Of a stretch of 35,481 nt of DNA, positions 24,479-31,510 are shown one piece after another. The notes beneath the pieces are model-generated. The model made no database searches. It was not told the DNA's origin and worked only from the letters and a program-made list of their open reading frames with translations. The position numbers and the translations under genes are program-made. Origin of the DNA: a virus. The first letter of the stretch is position 1; each line of letters starts with the position of its first letter. The stretch is taken from positions 1-35,481 of the IMG/VR virus record IMGVR_UViG_3300030385_002032, one strand, 5' to 3'.

Positions 24479-24493
24479 GAAAGATAAAACTTT

Positions 24494-25096
24494 TCAAGTC
24501 AAATCCAAGAGCTTTTTCACACAAACGGGTAACTTGTTGAAATCACAACGATTACTTCCGATAAGGTACGCAAAAAGAGCTTCTCTCTGTGGTGTTTGGG
24601 GTTTAGGATGCACCAACCTAATAACATCGACCAAACCAGGCACAGATCCAGTCGCAGCAACAAAGAGGTCTTCGTCTGACAAGTTCTCCAACCATTGTTT
24701 GACTAGTCGCTTAGGCGCAGAGCCCAAAGACTTACGTCCTGTTACACCGCTACGAAGGGTCAACACAAAGGACACCAACGTCTCTGCGGAATCTCCCACG
24801 CACTCTAAAAAGCACTTTTTAAATAAGTCCACATCCAAAGCAACAAGAACAGACAAAAAGAAACCCAACGTGCGAGGATCTTGGACTTCACAATATTTTG
24901 TCACCAGCACGTGCAGAAACTCAGGTGACACGTCTTTGCAATAAGACATTAGGAGAGCATGACAATCCAAAGGATTCTTAAACTCAACGTACTGAATTCT
25001 GTGGGTGGTCACATATAGAATTAACACCGTTTCCGCAGTGGAATAGTAGGAATCAGAACGCCGACGACGCACAACAAAGTTTGATTTATTCAACAT
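24494..25096 (-). CDS. Minimal TROVE/Ro60-like RNA-binding protein
   Basis: I choose ATG 25096 (MLNKSNFVV, 200 residues), since GGAA lies four bases upstream and a promoter just before it; a TTG start at 25174 would add 26 residues. The sequence follows the helical-repeat logic of the TROVE module. NFVVRRRRSDSYYS resembles the 'RFL..G...TYY' start. Near the end, SAPKRLVKQWLENLSDEDLF, then PGLVDVIRLVHPKP (residues 154-166) and ALFAYLIG, match the conserved 'R..W', 'DV.RL.HPKP' and 'L..Y..G' features. Ro60-family rings bind Y RNAs and misfolded RNAs in quality control. The protein is much shorter than the usual 500 residues and has no von Willebrand domain, so it is a core or truncated form. 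Confidence in family is moderate. Confidence 0.6.
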   Translation of the reverse strand: MLNKSNFVVRRRRSDSYYSTAETVLILYVTTHRIQYVEFKNPLDCHALLMSYCKDVSPEFLHVLVTKYCEVQDPRTLGFFLSVLVALDVDLFKKCFLECVGDSAETLVSFVLTLRSGVTGRKSLGSAPKRLVKQWLENLSDEDLFVAATGSVPGLVDVIRLVHPKPQTPQREALFAYLIGSNRCDFNKLPVCVKKLLDLT

Positions 25097-25108
25097 AGGG
25101 TTCCATAA

Positions 25109-25137
25109 ATAGTAAATGACCGACAATTTATTGTCAA
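25109..25137 (-). promoter_or_regulatory. Predicted promoter of the TROVE-like gene
   Basis: On the minus strand TTGACA (25132-25137, perfect), 17 bases, then TACTAT (25109-25114). The dyad GACAAT/ATTGTC overlaps the -35 box. The predicted start near 25103 would leave a leader of only about six bases before ATG 25096, so the mRNA may be nearly leaderless. If the longer TTG form is made, this element lies inside its coding sequence. Confidence 0.5.
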
Positions 25138-25183
25138 TCACCCAAAGGACAAATGACAACCCGCATTCGGTCAAAGATAAGTT

Positions 25184-25639
25184 TTAGTCTTTTGACGAGA
25201 TAACTTGATGCAAAGACTGCATCTGCACTCTCGTGTTTTCAATTCTATTAGCTAGACGACGAAATCCCTTCACCACAACCGAGGGAACAACATTTCCCTC
25301 AAGACCAGCAAAGGAATCAGCAATAGTTCGCAACATTGCAGGAGACGTAGCAAACGCCTTGTCTGCTAAAAACAAACAGGCCGCAGCTAACTCCCCATTA
25401 TACGCATCTATAAGGTTCTCCAGAACATTACAGTCAGGAACGTCAGGAACTACCGCTCCTTGATCACGAAACAAGTTATTCAAAGCTTGCGTGAACATAA
25501 TACAATCAATAGCCACATCAATTGCATCCTCATGTTCTGTGGAAGTTGTCTCAATAGCTTCTAATGCCGCAACAACATCATCAAACTTTATATTCATGTC
25601 TTCGGGCACTTTCTGGAATACCGTCGCCAGGCTCTCCAA
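25184..25639 (-). CDS. Unknown helical protein in repair-like cluster
   Basis: This encodes 151 residues, overlapping the SprT-like gene end by 46 bases. It is predicted mainly helical and acidic in the N-terminal half (DDVVAALEAIETTSTEHEDA) with a Cys near 46 and a later pair of Cys residues; the C-terminus is helical and basic (VVKGFRRLANRIENTRVQM). No signal peptide or motif is seen. Coupling to the peptidase suggests a partner, but this is inference. Confidence 0.4.
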   Translation of the reverse strand: MESLATVFQKVPEDMNIKFDDVVAALEAIETTSTEHEDAIDVAIDCIMFTQALNNLFRDQGAVVPDVPDCNVLENLIDAYNGELAAACLFLADKAFATSPAMLRTIADSFAGLEGNVVPSVVVKGFRRLANRIENTRVQMQSLHQVISSKD

Positions 25640-26028
25640 CGGTCAACAACTTTAAACAACGCCTCTTCTTCATAATCAATCGCCCTCTGATAATCTGCGT
25701 GTTTCATTTCTAAACAAGTGAATCTGTCACTATGGGGGTCTGACTTTCCTTCACGTGTAAACTGTTGAGGGCCTAAAAGTAAGTGAAGCATCTCATGATA
25801 AATAACAAAACGTAAAAACCAAACAGGAATCGCCACATCCTGGAGGACTGTGTTCACACGTATAAAACGTTCTGTCAGTTCACACACAGCCAATGTCACG
25901 CCAGATTTTCCACTAATAGACATGTGACGCCATCCAATACCACCACACACCATCCCACCAAAGTGTGTTTTGTTTATGCTATCGAACAAGCGTAATAAAT
26001 TCCGCTCCTTTACTTTTGGAGGTTTCAC
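25594..26028 (-). CDS. SprT-like zinc metallopeptidase
   Basis: This encodes 144 residues. The zinc signature HEMLH is at residues 78-82 (His78, Glu79, His82), preceded by a strand-like AIPVWFLRFVIY, and followed by GPQQFTREGKSDPHS with a candidate third ligand His99 and then the conserved-looking FTCLEMKHADYQRA. Length and order agree with SprT/Spartan-like peptidase cores, which in cellular forms degrade DNA-protein crosslinks. It overlaps the phosphoesterase gene by ATGA. A phage role in removing DNA-bound proteins is plausible, but a different substrate cannot be excluded. Confidence 0.78.
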   Translation of the reverse strand: MKPPKVKERNLLRLFDSINKTHFGGMVCGGIGWRHMSISGKSGVTLAVCELTERFIRVNTVLQDVAIPVWFLRFVIYHEMLHLLLGPQQFTREGKSDPHSDRFTCLEMKHADYQRAIDYEEEALFKVVDRWRAWRRYSRKCPKT

Positions 26029-26882
26029 GGTCTGTTGCCGTCATAAACCGTCCCTCTCCAAGAAAAATGCCCTTCGTCCATCACAATCAAATATGGAGTA
26101 GCAAAACAATTGTTAGGACCATACAACTCCAAAACAGTAAACCCACGCTGCCAATTGGGGTCTAATGAGTAGTCATGGTCTCCAGTCATGCACGGGTTAG
26201 CGATAGCAGTGGATGTCTTACCATTCACTGTATGACAAAAATACTGTGCTCTGTGGTGATGCCCAAAAATCTCACTCTGCCCCAAACTTTTAGCTAATTT
26301 ATTAGCTGCAACGTGTTTGCCCCCACCAAACCTCCCAGACTGTTTATGCCCATGTCTAAGGAGGAATGGACCACATTGGATACCACGCACCAACAGGTCT
26401 TCCCTGTGCCACGTCACCTCTTTTGAAAGACCTTGTAACCTACATTGGTCTTCTAAAGACAAACCCAAAGCACCACGGAACACGTGAGGCACAGCACCAA
26501 GAACCTTCTTCGCCCAACGCTCGTCGTGATTGCCCTCCAACACCAACAGCTCCCCCGTATGCTTAAGCAACTTGTTGGCTTCCTTAACAAAACACTTAAT
26601 CTGGGGAATCGCGTGAACAGGCTCATGGGCACCCTGCATGTACGCGCTCATCATGCCTAGATCAACAAAGTCACCCAAGACAATAGTCTTGCTTGGCTTA
26701 ACGTCGGCTTGCCACTTACAAAACGCACGCCAGGTTGGCTCATGATGCAAGTCAAAATGAATGTCACTCACAATCACAACCAACTCAGACTTTGAGTTTT
26801 TGCTGACCTGAGTGCGTCCTTTGCCCAAAACTACACCACTCTCAAAGGAGAGGAAGAATGGTTGCTTACCAACGCAACCCAC
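26025..26882 (-). CDS. Calcineurin-like metallophosphoesterase
   Basis: The open frame starts at GTG 26882 and overlaps the previous gene by 52 bases. TTG near 26828, just after that gene's stop, is an alternative start and would still keep all motifs. Metal-binding motifs occur in the family order: VSDIHFD (Asp40, His42), LGDFVDLG (Asp71), LEGNHDERW (Asn118, His119), LRHGHK (His177) and FGHHHRAQ (His208, His210). The family includes phage and host DNA/RNA phosphodiesterases and phosphatases. The exact substrate is unknown. It is coupled to the SprT-like peptidase, pointing to a shared nucleic-acid handling role. Confidence 0.82.
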   Translation of the reverse strand: MGCVGKQPFFLSFESGVVLGKGRTQVSKNSKSELVVIVSDIHFDLHHEPTWRAFCKWQADVKPSKTIVLGDFVDLGMMSAYMQGAHEPVHAIPQIKCFVKEANKLLKHTGELLVLEGNHDERWAKKVLGAVPHVFRGALGLSLEDQCRLQGLSKEVTWHREDLLVRGIQCGPFLLRHGHKQSGRFGGGKHVAANKLAKSLGQSEIFGHHHRAQYFCHTVNGKTSTAIANPCMTGDHDYSLDPNWQRGFTVLELYGPNNCFATPYLIVMDEGHFSWRGTVYDGNRP

Positions 26883-27160
26883 AAGTCATGAACCCTCTTC
26901 ACGTAAGGTGCAGGGAGTTCTTCAGGAAGGGGCAACACTGAGGACACTAAAGAGCTTGATATTGAATCAAGTTCTTCTGTCCCTCTCTTCGCCAACACCA
27001 CCCTAATGTAGCTAATTCCACCATTCATTCGTAAATCATTGTACGACAAATGTGGAGAGGTTTTCAGCACCTGTGTGCGCGTCAACATAAGCGCAGGGAT
27101 ACTAAGTGCCGCTGAAACGGCTTCAATTTCATCTAGAACAAATTCAAGAGGTCGTGCCAT
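26831..27160 (-). CDS. Small protein leading the phosphoesterase operon
   Basis: This encodes 109 residues. The ribosome binding site TAGGAG lies seven bases before the ATG. The sequence is mostly helical (LEFVLDEIEAVSAALSIPAL), with a segment resembling a small DNA-binding fold (SIPALMLTRTQVLKTSPHLS, then YNDLRMNGGISYIRVVLAKRG) as seen in short phage regulators. It is the first gene after a predicted promoter at 27184-27212 and overlaps the phosphoesterase. DNA binding is a guess. Confidence 0.5.
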   Translation of the reverse strand: MARPLEFVLDEIEAVSAALSIPALMLTRTQVLKTSPHLSYNDLRMNGGISYIRVVLAKRGTEELDSISSSLVSSVLPLPEELPAPYVKRVHDLWVALVSNHSSSPLRVV

Positions 27161-27166
27161 GCCATA

Positions 27167-27184
27167 CTCCTAAGTATATAGGAG
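27167..27184. promoter_or_regulatory. Inverted repeat covering ribosome binding site and -10 box
   Basis: CTCCTA (27167-27172) and TAGGAG (27179-27184) form a perfect 6-bp dyad with a six-base centre. The minus-strand copy nearest the gene is its ribosome binding site; the other reaches the -10 box. It may be an operator or, if transcription starts further upstream, a hairpin hiding the binding site. Confidence 0.4.
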
Positions 27185-27212
27185 ATATACTCTATGAATA
27201 GAAAAAAGTCAA
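27184..27212 (-). promoter_or_regulatory. Predicted promoter of the phosphoesterase/SprT genes
   Basis: On the minus strand TTGACT (27207-27212), 17 bases, then TATATC (27184-27189). It overlaps the stop codon of the coiled-coil membrane gene ending at 27209. Start near 27177, 17 bases before the ATG at 27160. Confidence 0.55.
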
Positions 27213-27586
27213 TTAGTGAAAAAAGACAGTAATCCTGGAATAGTCAAAGTAATTATTCCCGCGATCTTACCAATAGCAACCCAACGCGCCTTACCAGCCT
27301 CTGCACTTTTTTCTTGAACAGAGGCCGCAGAAGTACCATCCTCCTCAAGATCTTTAATACGAGCATTGAACTCAGCAATCTGCGCTAGCACAGACTTCTG
27401 GCCATTCCCTTCTGTCAACAGCTTACTAAGAAGTGCAGTCTTTTTATCCAGCACTTCAACTTTAGTAAGAACGATCGCAGTCTGCGTCATGACTTTGTCT
27501 AAAACAAAGTCGAGCGATTTTATGTCTTCTCTAAGGTTACTTAGAAGAGACCATACACTAGGCGTATCGTTTTCTGAGTCTGACAC
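27209..27586 (-). CDS. Coiled-coil protein with C-terminal membrane segment
   Basis: This encodes 125 residues, starting at GTG 27586. The first 90 residues are acidic helices with coiled-coil spacing (VLDKVMTQTAIVLTKVEVLD, AQIAEFNARIKDLEED); the last 20 are a hydrophobic helix (GKIAGIITLTIPGLLSFFTN) that could span a membrane. The plan, a cytoplasmic coiled coil then one C-terminal membrane helix, resembles small membrane-anchored phage proteins such as accessory lysis proteins of the XhlA type. No holin or endolysin motif is present, so the lysis role is a hypothesis. Confidence 0.5.
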   Translation of the reverse strand: MSDSENDTPSVWSLLSNLREDIKSLDFVLDKVMTQTAIVLTKVEVLDKKTALLSKLLTEGNGQKSVLAQIAEFNARIKDLEEDGTSAASVQEKSAEAGKARWVAIGKIAGIITLTIPGLLSFFTN

Positions 27587-27599
27587 CAGTCAGTCGAGA

Positions 27600-28127
27600 C
27601 TAAGAGGACAACGCAGCCGCTACCGAAAGCGACCCAGCTGTTCCACCCCCAAGTTCACGATAAACAACGTGGCACCATCGCCAAGGCTGCATTTCAAACG
27701 CAACAGCAAGACGAATCTTGTCTGACGTAGTATCCGACGCAATTGATTGCAAGATGCTACCACGCACCTTCACCTTGCCAAACTCAGGAGCCACCGACCA
27801 ATCTGCACCTGTTGGAACGGTACCAGTAAGAACAGCATCTGTTGGCGAGGCATCGAGAACTGACAGGAAATACCAGATATCGGCATCCGCAGCAGGCTGG
27901 TCTTTGGCGTTGCTCACAACAACACCCATTTCCACTTGTTGACCAGCCGCAGCCACATTGTAAGAAATTTCCAAACCTAAAGCGCTGGCACGACCCAAAG
28001 AAAACACATCGCTACGAGCCCAGTTAACCGCAAGGGTCGCTCCGTGAACAATAGCAAAGTTTTCACCTTTAGCTGCGGCAGAAAAGATAGGACGCTCTAT
28101 AGAGTGCCTGTGCGTGATGTTAGCCAT
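27600..28127 (-). CDS. Possible virion or tail surface protein
   Basis: This encodes 175 residues with an AGGAA ribosome binding site (TAGGAATTTTGAATG). The sequence is strand-rich with many Ala, Val, Ser and aromatic residues (ISYNVAAAGQQVEMGVVVSN, ADIWYFLSVLDASPTDA) and no membrane span. The composition and size match phage decoration or tail proteins, and the near-consensus promoter suggests strong expression. It lies alone behind that promoter and before the coiled-coil membrane protein. No family is recognised, so the structural role is inferred. Confidence 0.45.
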   Translation of the reverse strand: MANITHRHSIERPIFSAAAKGENFAIVHGATLAVNWARSDVFSLGRASALGLEISYNVAAAGQQVEMGVVVSNAKDQPAADADIWYFLSVLDASPTDAVLTGTVPTGADWSVAPEFGKVKVRGSILQSIASDTTSDKIRLAVAFEMQPWRWCHVVYRELGGGTAGSLSVAAALSS

Positions 28128-28189
28128 TCAAAATTCCTATAATCACATAAGTAGTGAAACAGTAAAGTAAGATGTACCCCTGCTGTCTT

Positions 28190-28218
28190 AGTTTACCTTA
28201 GTGTGCGAGATTAGTCAA
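28190..28218 (-). promoter_or_regulatory. Predicted promoter of the 175-residue virion candidate
   Basis: On the minus strand TTGACT (28213-28218), 17 bases, then TAAACT (28190-28195): identical boxes and spacing to the capsid promoter at 10852-10880. Start near 28183, so a leader of about 55 bases with a ribosome binding site. Confidence 0.65.
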
Positions 28219-28233
28219 GAATTGAAACATAGG

Positions 28234-30231
28234 CTACGCAGACAGCTTTTCAAGGGCAATTTCACAAGTGTCATTTGAACAAAACTTGTCTGTTTTCTCG
28301 TGAGCAATAGTTTTACCTGTCTCTGGCGTAATGGGCTGGATTTTAGAGAGCATCTCATTGTACACCTCTTCGCTAATTTCCTCATACGGAGCCTGCACAT
28401 AGCCGTGCTCACTGATCGGCAAAAACGACACACCCTTCAACCGAGTCTCATACAGTGAAAGAGCGTGTTTGATGTCCTTTTCCTCGTCCTTATTAAACGT
28501 CACTGTGATGGATACTTGGTTGTCCGCCCAATACTGTTGCATCTGTGCCGCCATCTCTAACTGCTCCCACATCGACACATCAAACTTAGAACGAGAAAAA
28601 TGAGTCTCTTTCACAGGAAAACTAGCCACCACAGTGTTAGGACTGTATTGATCTTTCTCTACATGATAGCCAGAGTACTTCAACAACCCCACCAAGCTGC
28701 TATCTTGTTGAAAACGGATACGACGAATATAATGCTCTGAGTGCGGAAAGTGTATCCCTGGCGTCACTTGCGGTAGCAATGACACAGAACCACTAGGCTT
28801 AACAGACGTGATCTTCCGACTTTTCGGAACACACAACCAGTCTGAATACTGTTGGTCCATGCTCTTTAAGTACGTATACCCCGCATCACAAAACTCACTA
28901 AGAAACCTACGACGACCAAACTTCTCTACCGCTTGCACAATACCTGACATGGAAGCGCCAATACGTCGATTGCGACCCATCACCATGTTCGTCGCCTCGT
29001 CATGTGTAGGAATCAAAGTCACAGACTTAGCGTATAAGTACGCATACTTAAGAGTAACTAGGTAGTCTTCTGATGTCTCGTGACGTGCAGGGAACGTTTC
29101 AACAAGCGTGCACAATTCTTTGTGAAAAAGGGATTGTTCCGAGCAGGGGTTAGCACCCTCCACTCCCTGATCGGAATAATCAGGCTCCACACCCATGCGT
29201 GAATAGTCCTGCGCATTCTTAAGCCACTGGTAACCAGGCTCACCATTTTTTGCAGTACGCTCTGCGACTTCTTCGTAGTTCATCCCCACTTCGGCAAAGA
29301 TGCTGTTGTTACTAGACCAACGGTGACTCATGAGCGCTTCTCCCGCCGTGTCCGGGTCTTTTAACGCCAAAAACTCCTTGTCGTTAGGATCTCCAAAGCT
29401 AATCTCAGCACTACGCCGAACGTTGCCAGCCACCACACACCGACCCACCAAATTGCACACATCCACGATAGCAGAGCTAGTCAACGGCTTGTCTACCCCA
29501 GTGTCTAAAGTCTTCCGAACATCCACAATGAGGTCTTTCAGAGGACCAGGACCACTCGCAGTACCACCAAAACCCTTGATAGGACTGCCGTAAGGACGGA
29601 CCTCCGAGTAATCAATAGAGGCAGGAAGCGTACCAAAACCAGAGTAAGCCAACAACACACGGCGCAATAAAGCTACCCAACCCTCACGGCTGTCACCCAC
29701 CACGTACACGTCATCACCCTGCTTAGGCTGACAGACTTTCACTTTACCAGCGCCCTTAGTGTCAAAACCAACCCCCACACCCAGCATAAGCTTGTCCATC
29801 AGCCAACAAAAAGGGTCTGCGAAGTCCACGTGCACGTTCTTAGTGCTCGTAAACCCACAGGAATTCAACGCAGCTCCACCAATCTTGTCCACAATTGGAG
29901 AACCCATCACCCACAACCCACGACCAGGAGGAAGCCACTTGAACTCCCACATACGTTTATACATCTCCTGAGCAGACTGTTGCGCCTTCACGTTGTTCCA
30001 AGGCAACCGCAAGTTGAAGCAATGCTTCTTCTGAAACGTGTAAACACCCTCTACCACTCTACGACACGTATGCCAAAACTCCTCTGTTTCACCGTTCATC
30101 GTGTCTGGAAGCAACCTAGAGTACGTTCTCTTGTATGTAATGTAGCCTAAAGGCCCCCACTCAGGTTGTTCATCAACATACGTATCAATAAAAGACGGGG
30201 ACAGTTTGAACGGATGAAAAACTTCGGCCAC
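28234..30231 (-). CDS. nrdJ: Adenosylcobalamin-dependent ribonucleotide reductase (class II)
   Basis: This encodes 665 residues. It starts at GTG 30231 with a strong AAGGAG five bases upstream. The cysteines match the monomeric class II enzyme: Cys125 (LNSCGF), the radical Cys363 with Asn361 and Glu365 (NPCSEQ), its partner Cys374 eleven residues on, and the C-terminal re-reducing pair Cys651/Cys656 (FCSNDTCE). The SVKPSGSVSLLPQVTPG loop is also present. The class II enzyme of Lactobacillus leichmannii (739 residues) has the same spacing. It makes deoxyribonucleotides for phage DNA using cobalamin supplied by the host. It works without a separate radical subunit and in aerobic or anaerobic cells. 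Expression is probably gated by the terminator just upstream. Confidence 0.93.
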   Translation of the reverse strand: MAEVFHPFKLSPSFIDTYVDEQPEWGPLGYITYKRTYSRLLPDTMNGETEEFWHTCRRVVEGVYTFQKKHCFNLRLPWNNVKAQQSAQEMYKRMWEFKWLPPGRGLWVMGSPIVDKIGGAALNSCGFTSTKNVHVDFADPFCWLMDKLMLGVGVGFDTKGAGKVKVCQPKQGDDVYVVGDSREGWVALLRRVLLAYSGFGTLPASIDYSEVRPYGSPIKGFGGTASGPGPLKDLIVDVRKTLDTGVDKPLTSSAIVDVCNLVGRCVVAGNVRRSAEISFGDPNDKEFLALKDPDTAGEALMSHRWSSNNSIFAEVGMNYEEVAERTAKNGEPGYQWLKNAQDYSRMGVEPDYSDQGVEGANPCSEQSLFHKELCTLVETFPARHETSEDYLVTLKYAYLYAKSVTLIPTHDEATNMVMGRNRRIGASMSGIVQAVEKFGRRRFLSEFCDAGYTYLKSMDQQYSDWLCVPKSRKITSVKPSGSVSLLPQVTPGIHFPHSEHYIRRIRFQQDSSLVGLLKYSGYHVEKDQYSPNTVVASFPVKETHFSRSKFDVSMWEQLEMAAQMQQYWADNQVSITVTFNKDEEKDIKHALSLYETRLKGVSFLPISEHGYVQAPYEEISEEVYNEMLSKIQPITPETGKTIAHEKTDKFCSNDTCEIALEKLSA

Positions 30232-30251
30232 TGCAACTCCTTGATAGTGAG

Positions 30252-30279
30252 CAAAAAAAAAGGGCAGCGTTACACTGCC
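30252..30279 (-). terminator. Intrinsic terminator directly before nrdJ
   Basis: On the minus strand GGCAGTG and CGCTGCC form a 7-bp stem (one T-G pair) with a three-base loop, followed by C and nine T residues (30253-30261). It ends the transcript of the two small genes upstream, but lies only about ten bases before the ribosome binding site of nrdJ, so any promoter further upstream would have to read through it. Confidence 0.7.
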
Positions 30280-30385
30280 GGAAGCGTTTAGTCTAGCTTA
30301 CTTGCATTCCCTACGCACGAACTAATATACAAGAAAACAACTTATATTGGTCTAAACAATCACACCGAAAAAATCAAGTACTAAA

Positions 30386-30574
30386 TCATGCATAAATTTG
30401 ATTTTCTACTGCGTCGATGGCAGCACGCAGCGCACGCACACCTTGCTCAAATACTTCGGAGTTCTCGGTGTCTTGTGCGAACACATCTTGACGATCCAAT
30501 AGAGAACTGAGCATGTACTTCAAGGTAGACAGTACTTCTTTGTGATTATCGAACACACAATAAGTGTAGCACAA
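30386..30574 (-). CDS. Small helical protein upstream of nrdJ
   Basis: This encodes 62 residues, apparent start TTG 30574, four bases after the previous stop; an internal GTG (VFDNHKEV) is an alternative. The sequence is helical and acidic (DNHKEVLSTLKYMLSSLLDR, then GVRALRAAIDAVENQIYA). No motif is recognised. It is cotranscribed with the 135-residue membrane protein before it and ends before the nrdJ terminator. Confidence 0.4.
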   Translation of the reverse strand: MCYTYCVFDNHKEVLSTLKYMLSSLLDRQDVFAQDTENSEVFEQGVRALRAAIDAVENQIYA

Positions 30575-30578
30575 ATCT

Positions 30579-30986
30579 TCAATTCACATCACGAGTCGGA
30601 GCTGCTTTTAGCATCTTCAAGTTAGGTGAACCGTTGGCTGCGTGGCCTCTAACCGCCTGTACAAGGGCTGATTCCAGCTTAGGGCGATCTATCAAACTAG
30701 TAGAGATCACAAAATCACGCGCTGCCTTCACAACACGCAGTGTAGATCCGTCTATGATCGACTCCGAATACTCCTTGATAAGACGGTAGATCTTTCGCTG
30801 AGACTGCTTCTCTAACTTATCGCACCCAACACGAAACATCTCCTCTGCCTGAGCAATTAGCTCAGCACGACGATCGTGATAAGCACGAACAGTCTCTAGC
30901 CCCTTAACACGCCAGTGGTAACCCATAAAGGTGCCCACCAACCAACCAAAAAATAACCCTATAAGCAAAAATACAAACGCAAACAT
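30579..30986 (-). CDS. Membrane-anchored helical protein
   Basis: This encodes 135 residues. Residues 2-24 are one hydrophobic helix (FAFVFLLIGLFFGWLVGTFM) that acts as a signal anchor. The rest is a basic, helical cytoplasmic or periplasmic domain (YHDRRAELIAQAEEMFRVG, SQRKIYRLIKEYSESI). It has no enzyme motif. Its size and plan resemble many small phage inner-membrane proteins. Function is unknown. Confidence 0.45.
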   Translation of the reverse strand: MFAFVFLLIGLFFGWLVGTFMGYHWRVKGLETVRAYHDRRAELIAQAEEMFRVGCDKLEKQSQRKIYRLIKEYSESIIDGSTLRVVKAARDFVISTSLIDRPKLESALVQAVRGHAANGSPNLKMLKAAPTRDVN

Positions 30987-31196
30987 ATCACAGTCCCACT
31001 AAGAGAGCACTGAAGGACACTAAGCTATGCAATTATTGCGTAGTAGCTAAAAAGGGTAGAATTCGCTATAAAAAACAGAATCAGGAGTTCTTCGCCCTGA
31101 TACAGTATGTGTAGAATTCAAGGGATATACTAAGCACCCATGTTCTACACATAGGGATAGCTAATTATCTGTGACTTAGATAATCTAAAGATCTAC

Positions 31197-31291
31197 TATA
31201 AGTATCTATAATTATAGAGAATTTAAGAAGTTAATTAAATTCAGAGATCTTATGAATTTAATTTAATTAATTAAAGATACAGATACTTATA
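31197..31291. repeat. Nested AT-rich palindrome
   Basis: TATAAGTATCT (31197-31207) pairs perfectly with AGATACTTATA (31281-31291), and inside it AATTAAATTC (31233-31242) pairs with GAATTTAATT (31254-31263). Together they make a 95-base cruciform or hairpin-prone element in the AT-rich gap. Confidence 0.55.
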
Positions 31292-31314
31292 TTTAGTATT
31301 AATAATTAATTCAA
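31286..31314 (-). promoter_or_regulatory. Predicted leftward promoter at palindrome edge
   Basis: On the minus strand TTGAAT (31309-31314), 17 bases, then TATAAG (31286-31291). The -10 box is the outer arm of the palindrome. It would drive the membrane protein and the small gene before nrdJ. Confidence 0.4.
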
Positions 31315-31510
31315 GAATTTAATTTATAGAATCTAATTTAATTCTCTAAACAACCAATTCTTAGTTTAATTACTATAACCCATTGTTTTAGTCAGGCCCT
31401 ACGTAAAATTTTAAATTTACCTTGTCAAGTAGCAAATGACATAACCCTTAATTTTTGTGTCGTTTTCGTTGCTGTCCTAGTTGTCAAAGAGCGAAGATCA
31501 ACAGCTACTT

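Larger units (their letters stand above)
30987..31510. other. AT-rich intergenic region without genes
   Basis: About 520 bp without a supported gene. It contains a large palindrome (31197-31291), a promoter-like pair reading leftward (31286-31314), two further TTGACA sequences on the minus strand (near 31420 and 31480) and many AATTAA runs. It separates the small genes at 31.5 kb from the leftward genes. An origin, a transcription control region or both are possible. Confidence 0.5.

Noticed and set aside
24385-24493. Y RNA gene beside the TROVE-like gene
   Set aside because: The gap holds a promoter and one 9-bp hairpin, but no long terminal stem or tRNA-like part typical of bacterial Y RNAs.
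30232-30385. Cobalamin riboswitch before nrdJ
   Set aside because: The leader is short and lacks the B12-box and the characteristic core; only a terminator hairpin is present.
30987-31510. tRNA or small RNA gene in the AT-rich gap
   Set aside because: No tRNA acceptor, T-arm or anticodon pattern is visible, and no conserved RNA core is recognisable; only palindromes and promoter-like boxes are seen.
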